Below are positions 53,274-60,149 of a DNA stretch of 64,000 nucleotides, one piece after another (position 1 is the stretch's first letter; every line of letters starts with the position of its first letter). The stretch comes from Stackebrandtia nassauensis DSM 44728. GTDB lineage: Bacteria; Actinomycetota; Actinomycetes; Mycobacteriales; Micromonosporaceae. The notes under the pieces are model-generated. The model did not search any database and had not been told where the DNA came from. It worked only from the letters and a program-made list of their open reading frames with translations. The stretch is taken from the NCBI RefSeq assembly GCF_000024545.1, contig NC_013947.1, positions 2,852,001-2,916,000 of the forward strand, written 5' to 3'. Position numbers and translations under genes: made by a program.

Positions 53274-54142
53274 GGCCCCGCAGGTTCCCCTGGTTCTCGT
53301 ACCTGCTCGTCGCCGTCGGTGCCGTGCTCATGGTGCTGCCGTTCGCCGACATGGTGCTGACCTCGTTCAAACAGCCCGGCGAGTTCGGCAAACTGCCGTA
53401 TCAGTTCCTCCCCAACAGTCTCGACACCTCCAACTACACCGACGCGTTCAAGCAGCTCGACATGCCGACGCTGTTCCGCAACAGCACCCTGATGACCGTC
53501 GTGTGCGTGTTCTCGGTGCTGCTGACGTCCAGTATGGGTGGATACGCGCTGGCCAAGCTGCGGTTCAAGGGCCGCGCGGTGCTGTTCCGGTTCGTGCTGG
53601 CCACCATGATGTTCCCGCCGTTCCTGTTCCTGATCCCGAACTTCCTGATCCTGTCGCACTGGCCGGGCGCCGGTGGCAACGACTTCCTGGGCCGGGACGG
53701 CTACGGCGGTCTCATGACCACCTACGCCGCCCTGTTCATGCCGTTCCTGGTCTCGGGTTTCGGTATCTTCCTGATGCGACAGTTCATAGTGTCCATCCCG
53801 GACGAGATGCTGGAGGCCGCCCGCATCGACGGCGCCGGTGAGGTCCGCATCTGGTGGAACATCGTGGTGCCGCAGACGAAACCGGCGCTCATCACCCTGG
53901 GTCTGTTGACCTTCGTCAACGTCTGGAACGAGTACATCTGGACGCTGCTGATCTCCACGGTCAACCCGGACCTGATGACGCTGCCGGTCGGGATCTACCT
54001 GCTGGAAAGCCACCTCGACCCGGTCCGCACCCAGCCGCTGGTCATGGCGGGGCTGGTCATCAGCACCCTACCGGTGCTCATCGTTTTCCTGTTGTTCCAG
54101 AAGTACTACATCCGCGGCATGATGCTCAGCGGAATGAAGTGA
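53270..54142 (+). CDS. Sugar ABC transporter permease 2 (amino-sugar regulon)
   Basis: 290 residues, MalG-like, six membrane helices, EAA loop EAARIDGAGEVRIWWNIVVPQTKPA. The ATG overlaps the permease 1 stop. Pairs with permease 1 to form the channel; an unlinked MsiK-type ATPase is expected. Confidence 0.94.
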   Translation: MRPRRFPWFSYLLVAVGAVLMVLPFADMVLTSFKQPGEFGKLPYQFLPNSLDTSNYTDAFKQLDMPTLFRNSTLMTVVCVFSVLLTSSMGGYALAKLRFKGRAVLFRFVLATMMFPPFLFLIPNFLILSHWPGAGGNDFLGRDGYGGLMTTYAALFMPFLVSGFGIFLMRQFIVSIPDEMLEAARIDGAGEVRIWWNIVVPQTKPALITLGLLTFVNVWNEYIWTLLISTVNPDLMTLPVGIYLLESHLDPVRTQPLVMAGLVISTLPVLIVFLLFQKYYIRGMMLSGMK

Positions 54143-54150
54143 GGTCCACT

Positions 54151-54837
54151 ATGAGCAAGAAGACGTACCTGGCCATCGGCGCCCACATCGGCGACATGGA
54201 TCTGACCGCCGGACCGCTGCTGGCCAAGGCGTCGCTGGCCGGACACCGCACCTGCCTGCTGGCGCTCACGCCCGGCGAGCGCGGCCATCCGAAGCTGACC
54301 CCCGCGGAGTACAAGAAGCAGAAGATCGCCGAGGGCCGCGACTTCGCCGAACGGCTCGGCTCGGAGTTCAAGGTGCTGGACCACTCCGACGGCTTCCTGC
54401 CGAACACGGAGGAGGTGCACCTGGAGGTCGCCGACATCATCCGCGACATGAAGCCCGACGTGGTGGTCGCGCACTGGGGCGGCTCGTTCCACTCCGACCA
54501 CAACAACGCCTCCGAGATCGCCGAGATGGGCCGGTTCTACGCGGGGCTGCCGATGAAGCACGACCTGCCCCGCCACGGCGTCAAGGACTTCGTGTACGCC
54601 GAGAACTGGGAGGACATGGACGACTTCTCGCCGTCCATGTACGTCGAGATTCCCAAGGACGCCTTCGACCTGTGGCACGACGCCATCCAGGTGCACGCCT
54701 TCGCGCGCGGTGAGACCTACGGCTTCATGTACATCGACTACTACTCGGCCCTGATGCGCGCCAAGGGTTGTCTTGCCGGTGTGAAGCGCGCCTGCGCGTT
54801 CGCCACCAAGGTCGACCCGGGTCTGAAGAAGCTGTAG
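54151..54837 (+). CDS. PIG-L family deacetylase with altered AHxxD motif
   Basis: 228 residues. The N-terminal motif that reads AHPDD in active PIG-L/LmbE deacetylases (GlcNAc-PI, GlcNAc-Ins) is A-H-I-G-D here: the metal ligands His12 and Asp15 remain, but the general-base Asp is replaced by Gly14. The third metal ligand is in FHSDH (His114-His117). Either another residue acts as base or the protein binds without deacetylating. It is the last gene of the GNAT-ABC operon, 8 bases after permease 2 with GAGG before the ATG, so its substrate is probably the imported sugar. Confidence 0.88.
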   Translation: MSKKTYLAIGAHIGDMDLTAGPLLAKASLAGHRTCLLALTPGERGHPKLTPAEYKKQKIAEGRDFAERLGSEFKVLDHSDGFLPNTEEVHLEVADIIRDMKPDVVVAHWGGSFHSDHNNASEIAEMGRFYAGLPMKHDLPRHGVKDFVYAENWEDMDDFSPSMYVEIPKDAFDLWHDAIQVHAFARGETYGFMYIDYYSALMRAKGCLAGVKRACAFATKVDPGLKKL

Positions 54838-54846
54838 TCCGCGGCT

Positions 54847-56430
54847 TCACTCCTCACCGCCGTCGGGGATGTTGCCGGGGTGGTCGCGGCTGATGTATCG
54901 GTTGCGGCCACCGCCGGATCCGGAGATGAACGCCAGTGCCGCCCCCGTGTAGGCCAACGCCAGCAGCACCGTGCCGAAGACGTCTCCCAGGTCGATGTCG
55001 AAGTCGGCGCGCCAGTTGTTGCGTCCTCTTCGGACTTTCTCCCACAGGTCCCGGATCCCGGCGTTGCAGCCACGCCTCACCCAGTCGTGATCGCGGGAGT
55101 CGCTGCTGAGGGTGCCGTGGACCTCGCCCTCGTCCATGAATCCGAACACCACCCCGTCGTCGGTGCCGACCAGCCACACGAACTTGGTGTCGTAGCTGGG
55201 GAAACCGGAGTCGTGGAAGTGCCCGGTGAAGGTGAACGTGCCGTCGGGGTGGATCTCCAGATCTGCCCAGCCGCCGACCGGCACCGCGTCGTCGGTGTGC
55301 ACGTCGGCGTGGAGTTTGATCGGGTCACCCGACGGCGGAACCGCCTCCACCACCCGGTTGGCGGCGGAGACCTGGGCGCCGCGTGGGAACTCGCCGCCGA
55401 TGCCCTTCCAGCCGTTGTACCCGGACCAGTCGTGGCCCTCGTGCCACCACGACGTGTAGACGTGCCCGTTGTTACCGCAGATGAACAGGTCGATGACCGA
55501 CGGATGGCGACTGCTGGCCGAGACCGGCGCCCCGGCCGGGAAGGTCCCGCCGATGCCCTTCCACCCGTTGAGCCCCGACCATTCCGAGCCCTCGTACCAC
55601 CAGGACGTGTACACGTGACCGTCGTTGCCGGTGATGAACAGGTCGATGCTGTTGGGCGCCTTGGAAAGCGCGGTGACCGGCGCCCCGGCGGGGAAGGTCC
55701 CGCCGATGTCGCGCCAGCCGCCCAGCCCGGACCAGTCGCTGCCGGCGTACCACCAGGCGACGTAGACGCGCCCGTTGTTGCCGCAGATGATCAGCTCGAT
55801 GTGCCCGGCGTGCCGGGACACGGCGGTGACCCGGGCGCCCGGCGGGAAGGTGCCGCCGATGTCGCGCCAGCCGTTCAGTCCGGACCACTCCTGACCGGTG
55901 TGCCACCACGCGGTGTAGACGTGGCCGTCATTGCCGCAGATGAACAGGTCGATGGATTCGGAGTCGTGACACACCGCCGTCACCGGTGCCCCGGCCGGGA
56001 AGGTCCCACCGAGATCGCGCCAGCCGTTCAGTCCGGACCAGTCGCTGCCGTCGTACCACCAGGACGTGTAGACGTGGCCGTCGTTTCCGGTGATGAACAG
56101 GTCGATGTTGCCGTGACCCCGGGAGGTGGCGGTGATCGGCGCCCCGGCGGGGAAGGTGCCGCCGATGTTCCGCCAGTTGTCGAAGGTGCCCGACCACAGC
56201 CCGCCGTTCTCACCCCACCAGGCGGTGTAGACGTTTCCGTCGTTGCCGCAGACGAACAGGTCGATGTTGTTCGGATGCCGCTGCACCTCGGCGATCGGTG
56301 CCCCCTTGGGGAAGATCCCGCCGATGTTGCTCCAGCCGTGGTAACCCGACCAGTCGCGGCCCGGGTTGGTCCACCAGCTGCTGTAGACCGTGCCGTCGTT
56401 GCCCATGATGAAGAGATCGATTTTGTCCAT
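54847..56430 (-). CDS. Seven-bladed beta-propeller lectin-like protein with C-terminal domain of unknown function
   Basis: 527 residues from ATG 56430 (AAGGGGG upstream). Residues 1-350 are seven repeats of about 49 residues, each with the pattern IDLF-x-x-GNDG-x-VY-x-x-WW ... DWSG-x-x-GW-x-x-IGG-x-FP-x-GAP-x-A. This resembles the PLL family of bacterial lectins, which form seven-bladed propellers with sugar pockets between blades. The remaining 175 residues start with a beta-rich segment (DLEIHPDGTFTFTGHFHDSGFPSYDT), followed by a WRADFDIDLGDVFGTVLLALAYTGAALAF stretch that could be a membrane helix, and a Gly/Arg-rich tail. There is no N-terminal signal. The C-terminal domain is not one I can name. 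Confidence 0.8.
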   Translation of the reverse strand: MDKIDLFIMGNDGTVYSSWWTNPGRDWSGYHGWSNIGGIFPKGAPIAEVQRHPNNIDLFVCGNDGNVYTAWWGENGGLWSGTFDNWRNIGGTFPAGAPITATSRGHGNIDLFITGNDGHVYTSWWYDGSDWSGLNGWRDLGGTFPAGAPVTAVCHDSESIDLFICGNDGHVYTAWWHTGQEWSGLNGWRDIGGTFPPGARVTAVSRHAGHIELIICGNNGRVYVAWWYAGSDWSGLGGWRDIGGTFPAGAPVTALSKAPNSIDLFITGNDGHVYTSWWYEGSEWSGLNGWKGIGGTFPAGAPVSASSRHPSVIDLFICGNNGHVYTSWWHEGHDWSGYNGWKGIGGEFPRGAQVSAANRVVEAVPPSGDPIKLHADVHTDDAVPVGGWADLEIHPDGTFTFTGHFHDSGFPSYDTKFVWLVGTDDGVVFGFMDEGEVHGTLSSDSRDHDWVRRGCNAGIRDLWEKVRRGRNNWRADFDIDLGDVFGTVLLALAYTGAALAFISGSGGGRNRYISRDHPGNIPDGGEE

Positions 56431-56543
56431 GGTTTGGCCCCCTTGCCATCCCGCCCGTTGTCCTCTCATCCTCCCGACAGCGGACGCGCGCCGCAACCGG
56501 ATTACCAGACCGCCGTGTCGGAAGCCCGACACGACGGTTGTGA

Positions 56544-57419
56544 TCAGCCAGTCCGAAACGCTGAGGCGTGGTCGCGCGCGAACTCGGCGATGTCGCGCGG
56601 CGGACGGCCGAGCAGTTCGGAGACCGAATCGGTGGTGTAGTCGCCCCAGCCGGAGACGTAGGCCCGCGCGTACTCCTCCAGCATGTCGACGATCCACTTG
56701 GGAACCCCAAAGCCGAGCAGTGTCTCGCGTTTGGCGGCATCGCTGACCGGCGAGTACTTCACCAGACCGCCGAGCGCGTCGCCCAGCTCGTCGGCGACCT
56801 CGTCGAAGGTCAACGATCGTGGCCCCGACAGTGTGTACGCCGTGCCGTGGTGTCGATCCGGCTCGTCGAGGAGGATGCGGGCGGCGCACGCCGCGATGTC
56901 GCGGGCGTCGATCATCCCGAGCCGCGCCGAGGCCATGTTCAGCGAGAACGTGCCGGTCGCGGCGATGTCGGCGGCCTCGTTGAGCAGGTTCTGCATGAAC
57001 CAGAACGGACGCAGGATCGTCCAGCGCATGCCGCTGGCCTCGACCTCGCGGTCGGACAGCGCGTGGAGCCTGCCGCTGCGGTTGGGGGCGTCGAAGGCGG
57101 CTCCGATGGCGGACAACCGAACCACGCGTTCCACACCGGACTGCCGGGCCGCCCACACGGCGTTCATGTTGTTCTCGGGAGCGCGGGGGCCGTTCGGGTT
57201 GAGCAGCCACAGGTCGTGCACCCCCGCGAAAGCGGGCGGCAGCGTGTCGGGGTCGTCGAGATCGCCGACGACGACCTCGATGCCGCGCTCGCGCAGTCCG
57301 TCCATGTCGGACGCTTCCTGGGCGAGGGCGCGAAGGTTCACGTCGGCTTCGGCCAGTTCCGATATCAGCGCGGTGGAAACGGTTCCGGTGGCTCCGGTGA
57401 CCAGAATGGTGCGGGACAT
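56544..57419 (-). CDS. NmrA-like NAD(P)-binding protein
   Basis: 291 residues from ATG 57419; the upstream ATG at 57425 is only one base from the AAAGGAG site, so the later one is preferred. Rossmann motif ILVTGATGTVSTALI at the start, then DLWLLNPNGP and VVRLSAIGA as in NmrA/YtfG-like quinone reductases and sensor proteins. The catalytic Tyr-x3-Lys of SDRs is absent. It probably binds NADPH and either reduces a quinone or senses redox state. It follows the EamA exporter gene, whose stop codon is just upstream, so both are under the MarR operator at 58364. Confidence 0.88.
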   Translation of the reverse strand: MSRTILVTGATGTVSTALISELAEADVNLRALAQEASDMDGLRERGIEVVVGDLDDPDTLPPAFAGVHDLWLLNPNGPRAPENNMNAVWAARQSGVERVVRLSAIGAAFDAPNRSGRLHALSDREVEASGMRWTILRPFWFMQNLLNEAADIAATGTFSLNMASARLGMIDARDIAACAARILLDEPDRHHGTAYTLSGPRSLTFDEVADELGDALGGLVKYSPVSDAAKRETLLGFGVPKWIVDMLEEYARAYVSGWGDYTTDSVSELLGRPPRDIAEFARDHASAFRTG

Positions 57420-57421
57420 GT

Positions 57422-58354
57422 TCATTCTCCTTTAGAAGTGGTGGGGGAGCGGAGCAGATCGGGGTTGAGCTGGGCGGCGGCGATGGCCGCCAGCGCGAGT
57501 GCGAAACCGACGCCCTGCCACGGCGTCAGGGATTCACCCAGTACCAGCCAGCCCAGCAGGGCGGCCACCACGGGCGACAGCAGCGGCAGGAACGACACGG
57601 CGACGACGGGAAGCCTGCCGATGCCGTGGAACCAGATCGGGTAGGTGAGCAAAGCGCCCACGATGGCCAGCCACGCGTAGCCGCCGACCGCCCGAAGGTC
57701 CACTTCGGCCGGTAGGCCCTCCACGGCGAGCGCCAACGGGAGCAGGACGAGTCCACCGGCGGTGAGTTGCCAGGCCGCGATGGTCGTGGGGCCGACGCCT
57801 TCGGGGCGTCCCCAGTGCTTGGTCACAACGATTCCGGCGGCCAGTGCCGCCGCGGCCCCGATCCCGGCGGCGACGCCCAGCAGGTCGAAGGACAGCTGGC
57901 CGCGCAGCACGATCAGGCCGACCCCGGCCACACCCACCAGGCCCCAGCCGAATCGCCAGCGGGTCGGTTTCTCGCCGAGCAACGCGAACGCCAGGCCGAC
58001 GGCGAACAGCGGCTGGATCGCGGTGAGCGTCGCCGCCACCCCGCCGGGCAACCGGTAGGCGGCGACGAACAACAGCGCGAACAGGGCCCCGATGTTGAGT
58101 GTTCCCAGCAGGAGCGACCGCCACCACCACTTCCCGTGCGGCAGTGTGCGGGTGAGGGCCAGCAGTACCAGTCCGGCGGGCAGTGCCCTGATCACACTGG
58201 ACACCAGGGGATGACCGGGCGGCAGGAATTCGGTGGTGACCAGGTACGTGGTGCCCCATACGGCCGGAACCGTCGCGGTCAGCATGGTCACTCCCGCGAC
58301 GCCGCTGGACCGGACGCCGCCGCGCGATGCCGGTCGACTCGGAGCCTGAGTCAT
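57422..58354 (-). CDS. EamA/DMT-superfamily exporter
   Basis: 310 residues with ten hydrophobic helices in two EamA repeats (about 22-150 and 160-295). Conserved pieces include VPAVWGTTYLVTTEFLPPG and the AAYRLPGGVAATLTAIQPLFAVGLAFALLGE end of the first repeat. DMT proteins export amino acids, nucleosides or drugs. AAGGAG lies 6 bases before the ATG. A MarR operator copy (58364-58386) begins 10 bases upstream of the start, so expression is probably repressed by the divergent MarR protein. Confidence 0.92.
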   Translation of the reverse strand: MTQAPSRPASRGGVRSSGVAGVTMLTATVPAVWGTTYLVTTEFLPPGHPLVSSVIRALPAGLVLLALTRTLPHGKWWWRSLLLGTLNIGALFALLFVAAYRLPGGVAATLTAIQPLFAVGLAFALLGEKPTRWRFGWGLVGVAGVGLIVLRGQLSFDLLGVAAGIGAAAALAAGIVVTKHWGRPEGVGPTTIAAWQLTAGGLVLLPLALAVEGLPAEVDLRAVGGYAWLAIVGALLTYPIWFHGIGRLPVVAVSFLPLLSPVVAALLGWLVLGESLTPWQGVGFALALAAIAAAQLNPDLLRSPTTSKGE

Positions 58355-58363
58355 CGCATCTCC

Positions 58364-58386
58364 TTAACGTTGAAATGTTTAACGTT
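58364..58386. promoter_or_regulatory. MarR operator copy 1
   Basis: Read on the minus strand it contains AACGTTAAACATTTCAACG; it matches copy 2 (58412-58433) at about 17 of 22 positions and has AACGTT words at both ends. It is next to the EamA start codon. Confidence 0.65.
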
Positions 58387-58411
58387 CACGAGATTAGCTC
58401 CCTGATACGCT

Positions 58412-58433
58412 AACGTCAAACAGTTGAGCGTTG
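58412..58433. promoter_or_regulatory. MarR operator copy 2
   Basis: AACGTCAAACAGTTGAGCG begins at 58412, an imperfect palindrome that matches the reverse complement of copy 1. It lies 25 bases before the MarR start. Two copies in one 100-base divergent region suggest coordinated control of both genes. Confidence 0.65.
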
Positions 58434-58457
58434 AGATGTTTCGGGAGGGACGAGAAC

Positions 58458-58973
58458 GTGGAGGACAACGTCGACCGGCGGCTCGACCAGTGGCGCGTCG
58501 AACGACCCGACATCGACACCACCGCCATGGGTGTGGTGGCCCGGATCCAGCGCGCCAACCGCCTGCTGGAACGCGAACTGCGCGCCAACTTCGCCAAGCA
58601 CGACCTGCAACTGTGGGAGTTCGACATCCTGGGCACCCTGCGCCGCAACGGCCCCCCGTTCCAGCTCACCGCGGGACAGCTCGTCGAATCGGCGATGGTC
58701 ACCTCCGGGGCCATCACCAACCGCATCGACCGGCTCGTGGCCAGGGGACTGGTGACCCGCGAAGTCGATCCCGACAACCGGCGCAGCGTGCTGATCACGT
58801 TGTCGGACAAGGGCCGGGAACTGATCGACCCGGTCGTCGAAAGCCACGCCAACCTGGAGACGCAGCTGCTCGGCAAGCTCAGCGATCGCGACCAGGAACA
58901 GCTCGCGGGGCTGCTGCGCAGACTGCTGCTCGATCTGGGCGACGGCTCGTCCGGCAACCCGCTGGTCCCGTGA
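58458..58973 (+). CDS. MarR family transcriptional regulator
   Basis: 171 residues from GTG 58458 (GGGAGGG 8 bases upstream; the ATG at 58431 lies on top of the operator and has no ribosome site). Winged-helix domain: LQLWEFDILGTLRRNGPPFQLTAGQLVESAMVTSGAITNRIDRLVARGLVTREVDPDNRRSVLITLSDKG, the standard MarR core with the DxRxx wing. It probably represses itself and the EamA-NmrA pair through the two operator copies and is released by a small phenolic or drug-like ligand. Confidence 0.93.
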   Translation: MEDNVDRRLDQWRVERPDIDTTAMGVVARIQRANRLLERELRANFAKHDLQLWEFDILGTLRRNGPPFQLTAGQLVESAMVTSGAITNRIDRLVARGLVTREVDPDNRRSVLITLSDKGRELIDPVVESHANLETQLLGKLSDRDQEQLAGLLRRLLLDLGDGSSGNPLVP

Positions 58974-59012
58974 GCGTGATTTGACGGTCGCCATTACAGC
59001 CCACAGTGGATA

Positions 59013-59041
59013 TTGACTGTCCGAAGTATCACAGATAAGGT
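59013..59041 (+). promoter_or_regulatory. Promoter of the PQQ-dehydrogenase gene
   Basis: TTGACT (59013-59018) and TAAGGT (59036-59041) with the ideal 17-base spacing, 35 bases before the start codon. A good vegetative-type promoter. Confidence 0.6.
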
Positions 59042-59075
59042 CCCTGCGAATTAACGGTTCGAGAAAGGGGCATAG

Positions 59076-60149
59076 ATGAATCGTCGTACGATCTTGTCGC
59101 TGACGGTCGCGGTGGCGACGGTCGGTATCGCGGCCACGGGCGGGATCGCCGTGGCTCACGCGGAGACCGAACCCGACGCCAAGACCGGCGTGGAATCCGA
59201 GTTCGACTTCTCCAAACCCGAGGTCATGGCCGAAGGGCTCAAGGTGACCTGGGGGATGGCCTACCTCCCCAACGGCGAAGTGCTGTTCACGCAACGGGAG
59301 AAGGCCGAGATCTACCGGATGAAGCCGGGGCACAAGCCGAAACTCGTGACCAAGATCAAGGAGTGCACCCCCGGGTCCAGTCTGGAGGCTGGGCTGACGG
59401 GCATCGCGGTGTCGCCGGACTATAAGGACGACGGCGAGATCTTCATCTACTACACCGCCGCCGACGGCAACCGGATCGCGAGCCTCAGCCTCAAGGATCC
59501 GGAACCCGAGAGCATCGTCACCGGCATACCCACCGGGACGATGCACGACGGCGGCCGGTTGCGCTTCGGTCCCGACGACATGCTGTACGCGACCACCGGC
59601 GACACCGGCAAGGGTGAACTGGCGCAGGACCCCGACTCGCTGGCGGGCAAGATCCTGCGGATGGAACCCGACGGCGACGTCCCCGACGACAACCCGTTCG
59701 AGGACTCCCTTGTGTACAGCCTCGGGCACCGCAACGTGCAGGGCCTGGACTTCGACTCGCACGGACAGCCCTACGCCAGCGAACTGGGGCTCGACACCGC
59801 CGACGAGGTGAACAAGATCGAGGCCGGCGGCAACTACGGCTGGCCGAAGTACGAGGGACCCGGCGGCGATCCGGACTACATCGACCCGATCGCGACCTGG
59901 ACCCCCGCCGAGGCGTCACCGGCCGGAATGGCCATCGCCGACGAGACGCTCTATGTCGGGGCGCTGCGCGGCCAGCGACTGTGGATGGTCAGCCAGGACG
60001 GCGAGACCCAGGACGCGCTGGTCGGTGACGAGGGCTACGGACGACTGCGGGCGGTCGAGTACGGCCCCGACGGCTACCTGTGGGTGGCCACCAGCGACCG
60101 GGAGCAGCCCAACGGCGACATGATCGTGCGGTTCCCGCCGAAGAAGTGA
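59076..60149 (+). CDS. Secreted PQQ-dependent sugar dehydrogenase-like protein
   Basis: 357 residues. A signal peptide (RR at 3-4, hydrophobic 8-26, AHA cleavage) predicts export, possibly by Tat. Six-bladed propeller of the glucose/sorbosone dehydrogenase family: TWGMAYLPNGEVLFTQRE, GLTGIAVSPDYKDDGEIFIYY, the HDGGRLRFGPDDMLYATTGD active-site blade (His of the usual HNGG), KILRMEPDG, SLGHRNVQGLDF, and DEVNKIEAGGNYGWP. Oxidises an aldose or a related sugar with PQQ if the cofactor is supplied. AAAGGGG precedes the ATG. Its last 76 bases overlap the convergent peptidase gene antisense. Confidence 0.9.
   Translation: MNRRTILSLTVAVATVGIAATGGIAVAHAETEPDAKTGVESEFDFSKPEVMAEGLKVTWGMAYLPNGEVLFTQREKAEIYRMKPGHKPKLVTKIKECTPGSSLEAGLTGIAVSPDYKDDGEIFIYYTAADGNRIASLSLKDPEPESIVTGIPTGTMHDGGRLRFGPDDMLYATTGDTGKGELAQDPDSLAGKILRMEPDGDVPDDNPFEDSLVYSLGHRNVQGLDFDSHGQPYASELGLDTADEVNKIEAGGNYGWPKYEGPGGDPDYIDPIATWTPAEASPAGMAIADETLYVGALRGQRLWMVSQDGETQDALVGDEGYGRLRAVEYGPDGYLWVATSDREQPNGDMIVRFPPKK

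Noticed and set aside
54847-56430. Regularly spaced repeats resembling a CRISPR array
   Set aside because: The period is about 150 bases, the copies are imperfect and protein-coding, and there are no unique spacers or cas genes.
54880-56640. A 586-codon open frame on the plus strand with repeated segments
   Set aside because: Its repeats only mirror the seven propeller repeats on the opposite strand; the minus-strand reading gives the lectin pattern and a good ribosome site.
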